DNA of 64,000 nt from NCBI RefSeq assembly GCF_947496775.1, contig NZ_CANMDU010000008.1, positions 1 through 64,000 of the forward strand. The letters run 5' to 3'. The DNA comes from an uncultured Maribacter sp. Its GTDB lineage: Bacteria; Bacteroidota; Bacteroidia; Flavobacteriales; Flavobacteriaceae. Under the pieces are notes generated by a model. It was not told the DNA's origin. It saw nothing but the letters and a program-made list of their open reading frames with translations, and searched no databases. Of the stretch, positions 14,437-27,600 are shown one piece after another; within the stretch, counting starts at the first letter, position 1; the number at the start of each line of letters is the position of its first letter. A program made the translations under genes and the position numbers.

Positions 14437-15486
14437 TTATTTTCCTAACTGCTTGTCTAGTTTCCTTTTTTGAGACATTCTATATTTTAAAATTCTAACA
14501 TAAGACAGAGCTTCCTTTATGTTATAATCAGAGTACGAACGTTGTGCCCAATCTAGGGCTTTATTTAAATCGCCATTTATTTCGTTAATAATTGCCATGT
14601 TATAACATGCGCGACCCGCAATTTTACCATCTGGGTTAGAAACTTCCTTTTCCCATAACTCTGCAGCACTGTTCCATTTTCCGGTTTGCGCTCTACGCAT
14701 AGCAATCTCAAAATTATTGGTTCCTTTTACAAAATAATCGCGCTTTACTCTTCGCGAGCGTGGGGTAATACGTTTTGCATAATAATCTCCAATATGGCTA
14801 CTTGTTTCCACAACTTTCTCCTTACGATTCATGATAGTTTTTACAGCTTTCATAGGGTTAATTCCACTACCGCTAGAAACAAGATTATTATTGAACGAAT
14901 ACTCATCTAAAATAATTTTTGTTGCGGGATCATATATTCTCCAACCATTTTGAATTTGTGTACGAAGAGTTATAGCAACCGCTGGGACTTTTGCTTTTAT
15001 TCCTACCGGATTTGGAAGGTCCATTTCGGTAGCTTTAACTGAAGCTTTAGTATCTGTATCGTAAAAAGCAAGTGAGAATAAAACATCCACATCATTTTCT
15101 TTACAAATCTTATCTACTTGATCCCAACTAAGAGATGCAGGTAAAACTCCTAATCCTTTTTTAATTTCAGGAATATCTTTAATAACCGCTACTTTATCAA
15201 AACGTTGTAAGCGTTGTAATTCTGACTTTACAGAAGCAATTGCAGCTTCAGCTCCATCTTTATCTAAATTTTTCCCTTCTGCAGACAAAATTTTATCAAT
15301 GGTATCAATACCACTATTACCTTCTGCCGGAAGACTACGATTAATAATTCCTATATGCTGCACATCTGAAGCTATATGTACTGGGGCTGGATCAACAGCA
15401 CTCATTGTTAATTGATGAGTAGCACTACAAGAAACTAATAAAAGTCCAATACTTGCAAATGCAAAAAAGCGATTTAAGGTTATCAT
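14437..15486 (-). CDS. DUF6340 family lipoprotein
   Basis: The protein has 349 residues when started at ATG 15486, which gives the lipoprotein signal MITLNRFFAFASIGLLLVSC (C20); a start 33 bp further upstream would bury it behind an extra 11 residues. The body shows the DUF6340 pattern: VQHIGIINRSLPAEGN, a GIDTIDKILSAEG segment, LGVLPASLSWDQVDKICKEN, and a C-terminal helical TPR-like stretch (AAELWEKEVSNPDGKIAGRA, then MAIINEINGDLNKALDWAQ). The family is a Bacteroidota lipoprotein group of unknown function. The gene is separated by a 318-bp spacer from the operon upstream, whose terminator lies in that spacer. Confidence 0.8.
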   Translation of the reverse strand: MITLNRFFAFASIGLLLVSCSATHQLTMSAVDPAPVHIASDVQHIGIINRSLPAEGNSGIDTIDKILSAEGKNLDKDGAEAAIASVKSELQRLQRFDKVAVIKDIPEIKKGLGVLPASLSWDQVDKICKENDVDVLFSLAFYDTDTKASVKATEMDLPNPVGIKAKVPAVAITLRTQIQNGWRIYDPATKIILDEYSFNNNLVSSGSGINPMKAVKTIMNRKEKVVETSSHIGDYYAKRITPRSRRVKRDYFVKGTNNFEIAMRRAQTGKWNSAAELWEKEVSNPDGKIAGRACYNMAIINEINGDLNKALDWAQRSYSDYNIKEALSYVRILKYRMSQKRKLDKQLGK

Positions 15487-15804
15487 AGGTATTTGGGTTA
15501 AGTATAGTTGATTAAGCATATTGTTTTAACTAACATGCATATTTCAAAACGGATAACCAGTAAACTTATTGCATTTCTAATCTTGCCTACTATTATATTT
15601 TGGCAGGGTTAAGCACTAAAAAAAACTTACATTTAAACTAAATCTCCAGTTCCCAAAAGAAATTCTTGGAAACTGGAGATTACTTTAAAATATACCCCCC
15701 CTACTATTGTATTACAAGTATTCCTACCTGCATTTTAATATCTAAAACCGCCCACCATAATATCATCTAGTCTTAATCATTTTAATCTTTTGAAATTTTA
15801 TTCT
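15487..15804. other. 318-bp spacer with one strong hairpin
   Basis: It contains the transcription terminator at 15641-15681, a CCCCCCC run at 15695-15701 and otherwise AT-rich DNA that must hold the promoter of the DUF6340 gene. No additional reading frame with a plausible start was seen. Confidence 0.6.
15641..15681 (-). terminator. Terminator of the giant-adhesin/PorP/OmpA operon
   Basis: AATCTCCAGTT (15641-15651) pairs with 15671-15681, and the inner CCAA-AGAA/TTCTTGG bases extend the stem. On the minus strand it is followed, after about 14 bases, by a run of eight T. It lies about 120 bp past the stop of the OmpA-like gene, the last gene of the operon. Confidence 0.65.
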
Positions 15805-17739
15805 TTAATTTAGTTTAACTATAATAAACTCAGAACGTCTATTAACATCATGTTGAGAATCGCTACATTTAGTAGTATTATCGCAATTATTCACCAACTG
15901 TTTTTCCCCGTAACCTATAGCACTTTCAATACGATTTGAGGAAATTCCTTGGGAGATGATATAATCTCGTGTAGATTTTGCTCTTCTGTCTGATAAGGCT
16001 TCATTATAAGCATCATTATTTCTAGAATCTGTATGAGATTCAATTTTAATAACCATATTTGGGTATTCTTGCATTAAGAACACTATTTTATTTAATTCTA
16101 TAGTAGCATCATTTCTTATAAATGATTTATCTAAATCAAAATAAATTAATCCTATTTTTATTTTAAGAATACCATTCTCTTCTACTATAAGTCTACTTCT
16201 TTTTTTAATTCCCATAGGAACAGTATTTACGTAATCTACTATATCAGAAGTTATAAATGGTTTCGTAGCAGCATCGAAATTTTCCTTTTCTACCGAAACG
16301 CTATATTTTGTATCGCAATCTATATGAATATTAAAAACATATTCTCCATTTACATTGGTTACTGTTTTAGCTATTTCATCGCCGTTTTCCTTTATTAAAC
16401 GTACTGTTACTGCATCTTCTGGAATTCCATTATCTACATTAACCACCGAACCTTTTACCTTTTGTACACATTTTACGTTTATGCGATTAAACGAATAAAT
16501 GTCATCATCACCTACTCCCCCATCTCTATTAGATGAAACATAACCTCTCTGAGTTGCCTCATTAACTATATATCCAAAATCATCCTTTTTACTATTTAAA
16601 GGAACACCTAAATTAATCGGTTTTGAAAAAGCCGTTTTATAACTACTTTCAAATACATCTAAACCTCCAAATCCTAAATGCCCATCCGAAGAAAAATAAA
16701 TTTTATTTTCCGTTAGGTGTGGAAACATTTCGCGGCCACTTGTATTAATTTCTGGGCCCAAGTTTTTTGGTTCTGAAAAAGAATTACCCCCTAAAACATC
16801 TACTACAAAAATATCTGTGGCACCTATACTTCCAGGCATATCAGAAACAAAATATAATTTTTTACCATCTGGACTTAAAGCCGGCTGACCAACGGAATAG
16901 TTTTCACTATTAAACGGAACTTCTTTAATGTTTACCCATTCGTTATTTTCCAACACTGCATGGTATAATTTTAAATGATTCATACCGTCAGAATCTCTTT
17001 TTAAAATCTCATCTGTAAAATTATTTCGAGTAAAATATACCTCATCACCTGCCGTATTAAAAGCTACTACTGCTTCATGATACTTTGTATTGATATTTTT
17101 TGAAAAGGCAATAACGTTTTTTAAATCGGTGCCTTGAAAAACTGTATCTGCCATAAAGAGATTTAAATACGATTGATTATTCCATTTATACAGTCTAGTC
17201 TTAATTTTTGAAGAATCTCTACTAGATGCAAATACAATTTTATTTTTATAAAAAGCGGTTCCAAAATCGGCTACTTTTGTATTAATAGACAAATTAGAAA
17301 CATAAAACTGAGGCTGCCTTTTTAATAGTTTATCTAATTCTTCATCATTATTTTTAAGCTGCTCTACATTAAAGTTCGAAGCTTTTAGTTCCTCTTCATT
17401 TACTTTCATTAAAGCTTTAACTAAGCTATATTTTCCAATTCCTTGCAAAGCATGAATGTATCGAAACTTATATTTAGGTTCCACTACATCTTCATAACGA
17501 GAAAAAAGCTCTTCATACCATTTACTGGCATTCTCCATATCTGTATTAAAATAGTAAGCGTCTCCAACCTTTTGAAGTACTTTTTGGGAATGATCACCAT
17601 TAGCAATAATTCTTTCATATTGTTTAGCCGCTTCTAAATACCAAAGAGATTCAAAACTTTTATCAGCGTTGCTATACTTATCTTGCCCAACTGCAACAAA
17701 AGAAGCAAATAGGACTATGTAAAAAATGTATTTTTTCAT
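15805..17739 (-). CDS. OmpA family protein with TPR and PD40 domains
   Basis: The protein has 644 residues and a signal peptide (MKKYIFYIVLFASFVAVGQ). N-terminal helices (about 20-110) resemble TPR repeats, starting SNADKSFESLWYLEAAKQYE. PD40/WD40-like beta-propeller repeats follow at about 215-400 (GQPALSPDGKKLYFVSDMPG and REMFPHLTENKIYFSSDGHL). A carboxypeptidase-regulatory-like domain lies at about 425-510, and a C-terminal OmpA/Pal peptidoglycan-binding domain at about 535-644 carries KIESHTDSRNNDAYNEALSD. This is the usual third partner of the CTD-adhesin/PorP-SprF/OmpA clusters linked to T9SS and gliding. It follows the PorP gene by 11 bp in the same operon. Confidence 0.93.
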   Translation of the reverse strand: MKKYIFYIVLFASFVAVGQDKYSNADKSFESLWYLEAAKQYERIIANGDHSQKVLQKVGDAYYFNTDMENASKWYEELFSRYEDVVEPKYKFRYIHALQGIGKYSLVKALMKVNEEELKASNFNVEQLKNNDEELDKLLKRQPQFYVSNLSINTKVADFGTAFYKNKIVFASSRDSSKIKTRLYKWNNQSYLNLFMADTVFQGTDLKNVIAFSKNINTKYHEAVVAFNTAGDEVYFTRNNFTDEILKRDSDGMNHLKLYHAVLENNEWVNIKEVPFNSENYSVGQPALSPDGKKLYFVSDMPGSIGATDIFVVDVLGGNSFSEPKNLGPEINTSGREMFPHLTENKIYFSSDGHLGFGGLDVFESSYKTAFSKPINLGVPLNSKKDDFGYIVNEATQRGYVSSNRDGGVGDDDIYSFNRINVKCVQKVKGSVVNVDNGIPEDAVTVRLIKENGDEIAKTVTNVNGEYVFNIHIDCDTKYSVSVEKENFDAATKPFITSDIVDYVNTVPMGIKKRSRLIVEENGILKIKIGLIYFDLDKSFIRNDATIELNKIVFLMQEYPNMVIKIESHTDSRNNDAYNEALSDRRAKSTRDYIISQGISSNRIESAIGYGEKQLVNNCDNTTKCSDSQHDVNRRSEFIIVKLN

Positions 17740-17750
17740 GGAATATAATA

Positions 17751-18671
17751 TTAGTAAAATCTAGGAGATTTAAGTTTTCTTTGTAAAGATTTGAATTCAT
17801 AACGAAGGAAAACTTCATGGGTTCCATAGTTATAATTTTTAAGGTCAGTGGTGGTAAAATCATAAGCATAACCTAGACTAAGGTTTGGCGAAATTTGTAA
17901 CCCTAGAAGCGCCGAGAAAGAATCGTCCCAACGATATGCAAGACCCAAAGTAAATTTCTCTTTTATCATTGCATTAGCAGAAACGTCTGCAATAACTGGA
18001 GCACCAGGTACCCATTTAAAGAAAAAAGCAGGTTTTAACTTTACATCGGGAGTAATATCGAATACTGTTCCTCCTATGATAAAATAATGTAATCTTTCGG
18101 TTGCTATTTGCAATTCTTCAGAATCGTAATGCTCCTCGGCAAAGAAATTTGGAACAGCCAAACCTAAATAACTTTTTCCTGTATGATAATAAACTCCTGC
18201 TCCTATAGTTGGCAAAAATTTATTATTGATATTGGTTTGAAAAGCAGTGTCTGGATTTTCATAACTTCCTTTAGTAAAATCTACATTAAAAAGACGACCA
18301 CCCGCTTTAAGCCCAAATGATAACTTTCTATTTTCCCTATTTAAACGAAGAGTATATGAGAAATTTCCGTCTAAAAAAGTTTCATTGGCAGGGCCCAATT
18401 TATCATTTACAATGACAAGGCCTAGACCAACATTATTCCCTACAGGCGTATCAATTGCTAATACTTGTGTTTCTGGCGAACCATTAACACCTACCCACTG
18501 AGAACGATACATACCCAAGATAGATAAATGCCCTCTAGAACCAGTATAAGCAGGATTAACCCCCATAGTGTTATACATATATTGCGTAAACTGAGGGTCT
18601 TGTTGCGAAAACCCAGAATAACCACTTAGGATGATAATTGCTATTATGATATATTTTAAATAATTTTTCAT
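17751..18671 (-). CDS. PorP/SprF family type IX secretion system membrane protein
   Basis: The protein has 306 residues. A signal peptide (MKNYLKYIIIAIIILSGYSG) is followed by the family hallmark QQDPQFTQYMYNTMGVNPAY at residues 23-42 and the GSRGHLSILGMYRSQWVG segment; the rest is beta strands ending YEFKSLQRKLKSPRFY. PorP/SprF proteins are outer-membrane barrels that attach partner adhesins carrying a type B C-terminal domain, as SprF does for SprB in Flavobacterium johnsoniae. It lies between the giant adhesin (28 bp upstream) and the OmpA-like gene (11 bp downstream), so its cargo is almost certainly the adhesin. Confidence 0.96.
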   Translation of the reverse strand: MKNYLKYIIIAIIILSGYSGFSQQDPQFTQYMYNTMGVNPAYTGSRGHLSILGMYRSQWVGVNGSPETQVLAIDTPVGNNVGLGLVIVNDKLGPANETFLDGNFSYTLRLNRENRKLSFGLKAGGRLFNVDFTKGSYENPDTAFQTNINNKFLPTIGAGVYYHTGKSYLGLAVPNFFAEEHYDSEELQIATERLHYFIIGGTVFDITPDVKLKPAFFFKWVPGAPVIADVSANAMIKEKFTLGLAYRWDDSFSALLGLQISPNLSLGYAYDFTTTDLKNYNYGTHEVFLRYEFKSLQRKLKSPRFY

Positions 18672-18699
18672 TGGTATATTATTATGTAGTAGTTAATTT

Positions 18700-21600
18700 T
18701 TATCTATTAATGTATAACCAGTCTTGTATTGGTTCTGAACCTTCTCCCAAGTCCAATACATAATAGTAAGTACCTACTGGAAGTGCTTCATCCGTGCTAA
18801 CTGTAGCTCTACCATTAGAAATCCCTTGCCATGTATTATCATAACCATTTTGCTCAAAGACAATATTTCCCCATCGGTTATATATTTTCAATGAATTGTT
18901 GGGATAACGTGTGATGCATTCTATTTTAAATACATCATTAACACCATCGCCATTTGGTGAAAACTCATTAAAGACATGTAAACAACTTGGAGTTACAAAA
19001 GCTTGATCTCTATTGTTTGCTTCATTAATATCTATTTGATCCACGTACGAAAGTGATACCGTATTTATGTAATCATTTGGTTCTAATACCTCAACAACAA
19101 TTTCTAAAGTTTCAGAAGATTGTGCTGTTAAAGTAGCTATGGACCAAAATCCTTCAACTGTATCGAAAAATCCATTAGATGCCTGTGCTGAAATAAATCT
19201 ATACCCAGTAGGAAGTATATTTTCAACACCAATATTTGTTGCTAACATGGCACTTACATTTTCCGCTACAATGGTAAATGTTACTTCTTTACCTATTCTA
19301 GGTGTTTCATTAGATACGGATATAGTTACAGCAATATCTGTTACTTGCGGTACTACAAAGGCACTAGCCTCATCATCATCCTCTAAACCGTCTGCATAAT
19401 CATCTTCATTAATATCTGAACTAGAATCACTATCTGGATCTGTCTGATTGCTTGCAGTAACCTCTGCTTCACTTAAATATTCATCTGCTAAACCTTGAGG
19501 CGTATTTACGGTGGCAAGTATTATTAAGGTTTCTGTAGTTCCGTTTGGAATAGTACCATTTGTACTCCATAAACCACTTACCTCATCATAAATACCTATT
19601 GTCGTTACGTGCGATGCATATGTATAGCCTTCTGGTAGTAGGTTTGTAACCTCAACGCCTGTTGCATCACTATCGCCACTATTAGTAAGGTTTACAGTAA
19701 ACTCTACAATATCACCAATATTAGGCTCCACATTGTTTACAACATTGGTAATAGACAAATCTGCTAAACCAGATGGAATCGGATTTACTGTATCTTGATC
19801 ATCTTCTGAATTTAAGTTGTTATCCGGAGAAGAATCTGGATCAAACGTATCTAAAGCAATAAGCTCCGCTATATTTGCATATTCTCCATTTGGCAGAACA
19901 GTTACGGTAATATCTAATGTTTCTGTACTACCATTGGATAACGTTCCTACATCCCATGAGCCGATACCTTCTGTATAACTTCCTAAGGAAGCCACAGCGT
20001 TTTCAAAATTATAGCCAGAAGCTATAATATCTTCAATAATAACTCCGGTTGCATCACTAGGACCATCATTAGTTACTGTTATAGTAAAGACAATTTGATC
20101 TCCTACAGAAGGATTCAAGTTATCTACAGTATTTAGAACCGAAATATCTGTAATTACTCTTGGGTAGGTTACTGCTTCTGCTTGATCATCTTCAGCAATA
20201 ACATTATTATTTGGTGAAGAATCTGGATCTTGTTCCGCTACACCCGTTACCTCTGCAACATTAATATAACTACCGCTGGTATTTATACTTGCAGTAATAT
20301 TTAATGTTACCGTCTCTCCATTTAATAAATTACCAACATTCCATAATCCGCTTGTACTATTATAAATTCCACCACTATCATCAGATACGTATGTATAACC
20401 TGTTTCTAGTACATCCGATACAACAACATTAGTTGCATCACTTGGTCCTTCATTAGTTAAAGTCAAGGTAAAGATTACAGTATCAGAAACATCTGGAAAT
20501 TGATTATCTACTGTTTGCACAATTGATAAATCTGCCAAAGCAATTGGATTCGTAGTTACTTCGTCCTGATCATCTTCTGTTAAAACACCATTATTTGGAG
20601 TGGAATCTACATCTACATTATCACTCAAAGTAACTTCTGCTACATTTGTATAATTCCCTGCAGCATTAACAGTGGCAAAAATGCTTAATGTCTCTATAGT
20701 ATTCGTAAAAATAATATTGTTTAAACTCCAAATACCTGTAGCCTCATTATAATCCCCTACGGTAGCTGTATGAGAAACAAATGTATAGCCAGATGGCAAT
20801 AGGTCTGTTACCACTACTCCAGTAGCATTATTTAATCCTTCATTGCTTAGGTTTATAGTAAACTCTACAGTTTCACCCACAAATGGCGCGTTATTATCCA
20901 CTAATTTTTCTAAAGACAAATCTGATTGTGCTACCGGTATTGGATTTACTGTAGCCTGATCATCTTCTGTATCATCGTTATTTGCAGGTTCTGAATCAAT
21001 ATCAAACTCCTCTAAATCTGTTAACTCCGCTGTATTAGTATATGTACCAGTAATTCTTACATCTGCCGTTAAAACCAATGTCTGGGTAATACCTGTTGGA
21101 AGATTTCCTATAGTCCATGAACCATTTAATGGCTCATAAGTTCCTATGGATGGAGTTGCGTTTACAAAGTCATAACCAGATGGTAAAAGATTTGTAACTA
21201 CAATTGTAGTAGCATCACTTGGTCCATCATTGGTTACTGTGATAGTAAAATCTATTTGTTGACCAACAGTTGGTGTTAATGTACTAGCTGTATTTGTTAC
21301 AGAAACATCTACCAATGCTCTTGGTATAGTTACTGCATCGTCTTGATCATCTTCCGCAAGAATATCGTTATTAGGAGTAGAATCAATATCCAATTGATCA
21401 GAAGCTGTAACCTCGGCAATACTTGTATAATTTCCTGTGGTATTTACAGTGGCTTCCATATTCAATATTTCGATAGTACCAGAAGCTAATGTCCCAACGG
21501 ACCAGTCGCCTGTAACTGCATTATAACTTACTCCTAAATCATTAGATACATATGTGTATCCGGATGGTAATAAATTACGAACAACTACATTTGTAGCGTC

Positions 21601-24600
21601 ACTTGGACCCTCATTAGCTACAGTAACAGTAAATGTTACATTTGTATTAACATCTGGAGTACTATTATCTACAGTATTAGTTACTGAAAGATCCGTACTT
21701 TGAATAGGACTTACTATTGCGTTGTCTTGATCATCTTCTGCTAAAATATTATTATTTGGTGTAGAATCTGCATCAAATACATCGGAGGCTGTTACTTCTG
21801 CCACATTGGTGTAAATCCCTGTTCCATTAACTAATACATCTACCAACAAGGTTTGTGTCCCTCCTGCAATTACATTACCGACTGTCCATACTCCTGTAGT
21901 TTCGTTGTACGTACCAGAAGTGGAACTAAAAAGGATAAAATCATATCCCGACGGAAGTAAATCTTCTACTACAACACCTGTTGCATCACTAGGACCATCA
22001 TTAAAAACAGTAACTTCAAAAGTTATCTCTGACCCAACTATTGGAGTAAGATCATTATCTACTACTATTTTAGTTAATGAAAGATCCGCTTGTTTAGGCA
22101 GAATTTCTAATTCATCTTCGTCATCATCATCGCCATCGCCATCGCCATCTTCATCTACGCTATCATCAGTAGATACATCACTATCTGGATCAAATTGATC
22201 AGCAGCAACTATTTCTGCCTTATTAAGATATTCATTAACTGTTCCTGTCGGTGCATTTACGTTTGCTGTATATGTTACTACTTGTACCCCATTATTTGCT
22301 GCAATTGTTAACCCTGTCCAATTAGCAATATTACTTGTAGCCGTACCTCCGTTTACAGTAACTAAACTGAAACCAGTAGGAACAACATCTCTAACCGCTA
22401 CGCCAGTAGCTATACTTGGCCCAGCATTTGTAATTGTTAGTGTAAATAATACGGTGTCTCCAACATTAGGATTGGTTATATCTGCTGTTTTCACTAAACT
22501 TAAATCAGAAATTGGTGGTATAACAGAAACGTTATCCTCTTCATCTTCACTTTGGTCACCATCATCATTATTTGGTGTACTATCAATATCATATTGATTA
22601 GCAGCAATTACTTGAGCAATATCTCTATATTCATCTGATGTACCTATAGGTGCTACAACAACAGCATTAAAAGTAAGTGATGTAGAACCTCCTACGGAAA
22701 GGGATAAACCAGACCAATTAATTACATTTCCAGTTGCTACGCCACTATTACTTATAGCACTTATGGTAGAATAACCCACTGGCACTATATTTTCAATATT
22801 AACGCCAGAAGCAGGATTTGGTCCTTGGTTCGTAACATCTACTGTAAAAGTTACTGTATCCCCAACATTTGGTGTAGTATTGTTAACCGATACTTCTAGT
22901 TCTAAATCTATTCGTTGCGGAATCACGGTAAAAGCATCTTCATCATCTTCACTTTGATCCCCATCTTCATTGCCTGGCTCACTATCGGTATCGAACTGGT
23001 CACTAAAAAGAATTTCTGCTGTATTTTTATAATCACCTGTAGCATTAACAATAGCATCAAAAGATACCGTTACTGCATTTCCTGCTCCCACGGGTAATGA
23101 TGAAATATCCCAAGTAATAAAATTACCACCAGATGTACCTCCATTATTAATTGTACCAATAGTATATCCAGACGGAACCAAATCCATCACCACTACATTC
23201 TCAGCAATATTGGGTCCATCATTGGTTACTGTTATTTCAAAAGTAACTGTATCTCCAATATTTGGAGTAGCACTAGAACTAGCACTAATATCCTTAATAA
23301 GACTTAAATCTGCCTCCTCTAAAGTAAATACGGTACTATCTTCTTCATCTTCACTTTGATCACCATCGTCATTATTTGGTGTACTGTCTGGATCATTCTG
23401 ATCCATAGAAGTTACTTCTGCAATATTTGTATAATTCCTATTATTATTAACTCTTGCTTGGTAAGTAAGGTTTGTTGTAGACCCATTTGCTATAGATAGG
23501 TTATTCCACGTGATTGTATTGTTTCCAAAATTAAAGTTACCTCCATTACTTACCGAGCCACCTACTAAATCAAAACCATTTGGTAATTGATCTACTACTT
23601 GAACTCCAGAAGCATTTCCTGTTTCTACTGCATCATTATTAAAAACAGCTATAGTAAAATTCACAACATCGTCTATATTACCAGAAGTTGCTGAACTTGT
23701 TTTGGTAAGTTCTATATCAACATTACGCAAGGTAATAGAAGCTGTATCTTGATCATCTTCTGTGGATATATCGTTGTCGACCGTAGAGTCTGAATCTAAC
23801 TGATCGCTTGCTATAATTTCTGCAGAATTTACATAATCACCAGTTGCGTTAACAGTTGCCTGAAATTGTAAATTTATAGTTGCGCCTTCTGCAATGGAAA
23901 GATTATTCCATGTAAGAGATAAATTACCCGGGTTATATACACCATCATCACTTGTTGAACCTAAAACAAAAGTATAACCGCTTGGAATAAAATCTTCTAC
24001 AGAAACCCCTGTTGCATTTGCAGAACTATTGGCATCATTATTAAATACTGCTATGGTAAAAGTAACTGTATCTCCTATATTCACAGAACTAGATGTTACT
24101 GTTTTTGTTAACTCTAAATCTGCAATCCCAATAATCCTTACCTCAACTATATCTGAGGTTATTGCACAAATTCCATTGCTAACTGTCCATTGAAACTCAT
24201 AGGTTCCGGCACTAGTACCACTAAGAGTTGTTGTTGGGTTATTTTCATCGGTAAAGGAAACCGTTGTTGGTCCCGACACTTGAGACCAAATACCTTCACC
24301 AACTGTTGCTGGGTCCGCTCCTAGGGTTACCGTAGAAAATTGAGGAACAGATTGATCTACTCCTGCATTGGCATTAGCTGGTTGTTCTAATATTATAATT
24401 TCTACACTGTCCGTAAAAGAGCACCCGCTTGAATTATTATTGGTTGTCCAAGTAAATTCATAAGTTCCTGGTACCAAATCATTTATTAAACTATTAGGAT
24501 TCGTTGGCGCTGTAATAGTAGCAGCCGCTCCTGCTGTTTGTGTCCATGTTCCACTACCAATACCTACAGAAGTCGCATTTAAACTTGTCTGTGCAACGTT

Positions 24601-27600
24601 ACATAATTCTTGATCAGGACCTGCATTAGCTTCTGAAGCAGGAACATCTGTAAACGTAATATCTACTGTATCTATAGACGGTGCACAATTAGAAGGGTTC
24701 GTAAAAGTTCCACTTGTTACGGTCCAAGTTAAAGTGTACGTACCCAAAGTAGTAATATTAGATAAGGTTGTATTTGGAGAGTTAGGACTGTCAATAACTA
24801 CTGCGCCACCTGAAGGATCATCAGAAGGGTTTGCAAAAGACCACACACCGATACCTACCGATGGTACACTTGCAGATAGTTGTGCACTTAACTGACAAGC
24901 GTTAGTCTGATCTGGACCTGCATTTGCAGTTGAGGGAGCTTCAAAAACCTCTATACGAACCACATCGGAAACATCACTACAATTTCCGCTAGCAAAATTC
25001 CATTCTAAAATATAAATACCTGGTTCAGATAAATTAGACAAGGTAGATGTATTGCTATTAGGGTTATCAATAACCGCTACACTTCCTGAAGGTTGGGATG
25101 CAAAACGCCAAGTAGCAGTATCTACATCTACAGGAGCTGCATTACCGGATAAATTTGTTGAGTTAGTTGGAACTAAATCGGCCTGACATAAAAATTGATC
25201 TGTTCCTGCATTTGGATTCACAGACGGAGGTCCACTATTAACAACTGTTATTTGATCGGATTGATTTGGACAACTCCCATAATCTGTTGTAAATTCAAAG
25301 ACATATGTATTACCAGGAGTAATTTCAGCATTAGCAATATTACTATTTACTGGGTTTTGTGTTATTGTTACTACTGGACCTGAAACTTGAGTCCAAGTTC
25401 CTGTAGACCCAAATGTAGCTTCTAATAAAGTATTTGTGGCATTACAAAGGTTTTGGTCAGAACCAGCACTTGCTGGAGAGAAAACATCTACTACTACGTC
25501 TGCAAAAGATGTAGGACATATTGCACTTCCTATGATAGACCATCTAAAAGTATAGGTTCCTGTTACTAGACCTGTAACATTGGTATTAGGATCATTTACA
25601 TCTGTTATATTTGGTGTATTAGGAGCACCTGACAAAATAGTCCATACCCCATTTTCTGTATCTGCATTAAAAGTATTACCTGTTAATACTACACTATCCC
25701 CATTACACACCGTTTGAGGCCCTGCCGTTGTAGCTGTTGTTGGCGGAATACCTACATTAATTTCTACCTGATCATTATCTGAAGAGCAAGATCCATTATT
25801 TACAGCCCAATCAAACACATAAACACCCGGTATTGTAAAAGTAAATACTGCCGTTGGGCTAGTTTCATCATCTATTGTAAATCCACCGGGACCGGATACT
25901 TGACTCCATAAACCATCTCCTGTTGAGGAAGTTGCTGCCATAACAAACGAATTGGCACAACCTTCTTGGTCGGAACCAGCATTAGCTGCTGCTGAGGCTC
26001 CTACTGTTATTTCTAAATCATCAGATGTATCTTGGCACCCTGGTGTTATACTACTTATTGTCCAAGTTAAAATATAGGATTGTTCTGTAGTAATTGTAGC
26101 AACAGTATTAAATAGTGTAGCATCTGCAAAAGTAATTCCCGTATTTGGTGAGGCTGTCCATAAACCAGTTTCTCCTGCATCAGGAACACTAGCATTTAAA
26201 TTTACACTTGTAGTTCCACTAGATAAACATTGATCTGGACCAGCATTCGAAACGGAAGGCCCTTGATTCGCTGTTGTGGTAATTGTAACTGTATCTATTG
26301 CTGGACCACCACAAGAAGTTGTAGGATTGTCAATAGACCACTCAAAAGTATATACACTAGAAGCTGTATCTATTCCAGAAACTAATGTAGTAGGATTGTT
26401 TGCATCTGCAAAGGTAACTGTATCGGGACCCGATGTCTGTATCCAAGTTCCTTGCTGTCCTTCAGGAGCTATATTTGCCTCTAAAGCCACAGGCGTTCCA
26501 AAACATACTGTTTGATCCGCCCCTGCATTCGATGGACCATTAGAAGTTGCAGAAACAAACACTTCAACATCATCCTGAGCTGGAGGACAATTAGGACCTC
26601 CCGGAATGTAATATCTAAATATATAAGTACCTTCAATAAGTCCACTTATTGGAGTAATTCTATCGTAAGGGTTCGCTATTGTAACAGTGGTAGGCCCAGA
26701 AACTTGACTCCAAATAGAAGTACCTACACCAACCACACTACCTGCTAATGAAGTAGAGGTTATACCACAGCCTAATATTTGGTCTGTTCCCGCATTAGCT
26801 GCACTAGGACTTCTGGAAATAGTAATGTTTATGTCTTCTGTAGCTTCTTGACAAGCTGTTAAAACCTGCCCTCCTTGTCTTCTTCTTAACTGAACAGTAT
26901 ATGTTCCTTCTTCATCAAACAAAATGCTTAACGGGCTAGAATTATTAAAACTTTGAAAAGTAGTTGGAAAAGAAAAAGATGAATCCGTTGGACCACTTAG
27001 AATTCTATATTGATTGGATCCGCCTCCTGTTGTTGTAAAAGGAATATCTACTCTAAGTTCATCGCAATTTGCTATAATGTCACTAGCAGATATGGAAATA
27101 GGGTTTGGATTGTAACCAACTGTTATGGAGTCTGAACTATCACAATTAGTAGTTGAATTGGTAATAGTATACCTAAATGTATAGGAATTAGGAGAAGATA
27201 AACCAGTTACCTGTGAAGTACTACTTGTAGTATTTGTAATAGTTACCCCAGCTGTAGGTCCTCCTGTTTGCTCCCACAAAACCGTTTCGCCTGTAAATTC
27301 TGCAACATTACCTATTAGGGTTGTCTGAGTAATTCCTGCATCACAAAATACTTGATTACTACCTTGAATGCTTGCTTGCGTTATATCTTGTGTGGCTTCA
27401 TCAACTATTATATTAACGGTATCTGATCCGCTAACACATGAGCCCGAAACTGACCATCTAAAAACATAAGTACCTTCAATAAGGTTTGAAACCCCTGTTT
27501 GGTTATTATTGGGATTCGCTATTGTTGGGGTGCTTGGTCCACTTACGAAAGACCATGTACCTTGTTGACCATTTAAACCATTACCCCCAAAACTACCTTC

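Noticed and set aside
18700-24150. Regularly spaced similar DNA segments, considered as a CRISPR array
   Set aside because: The period is about 390 bp, the similarity follows protein repeats (DUF11), and the whole stretch is one open frame.
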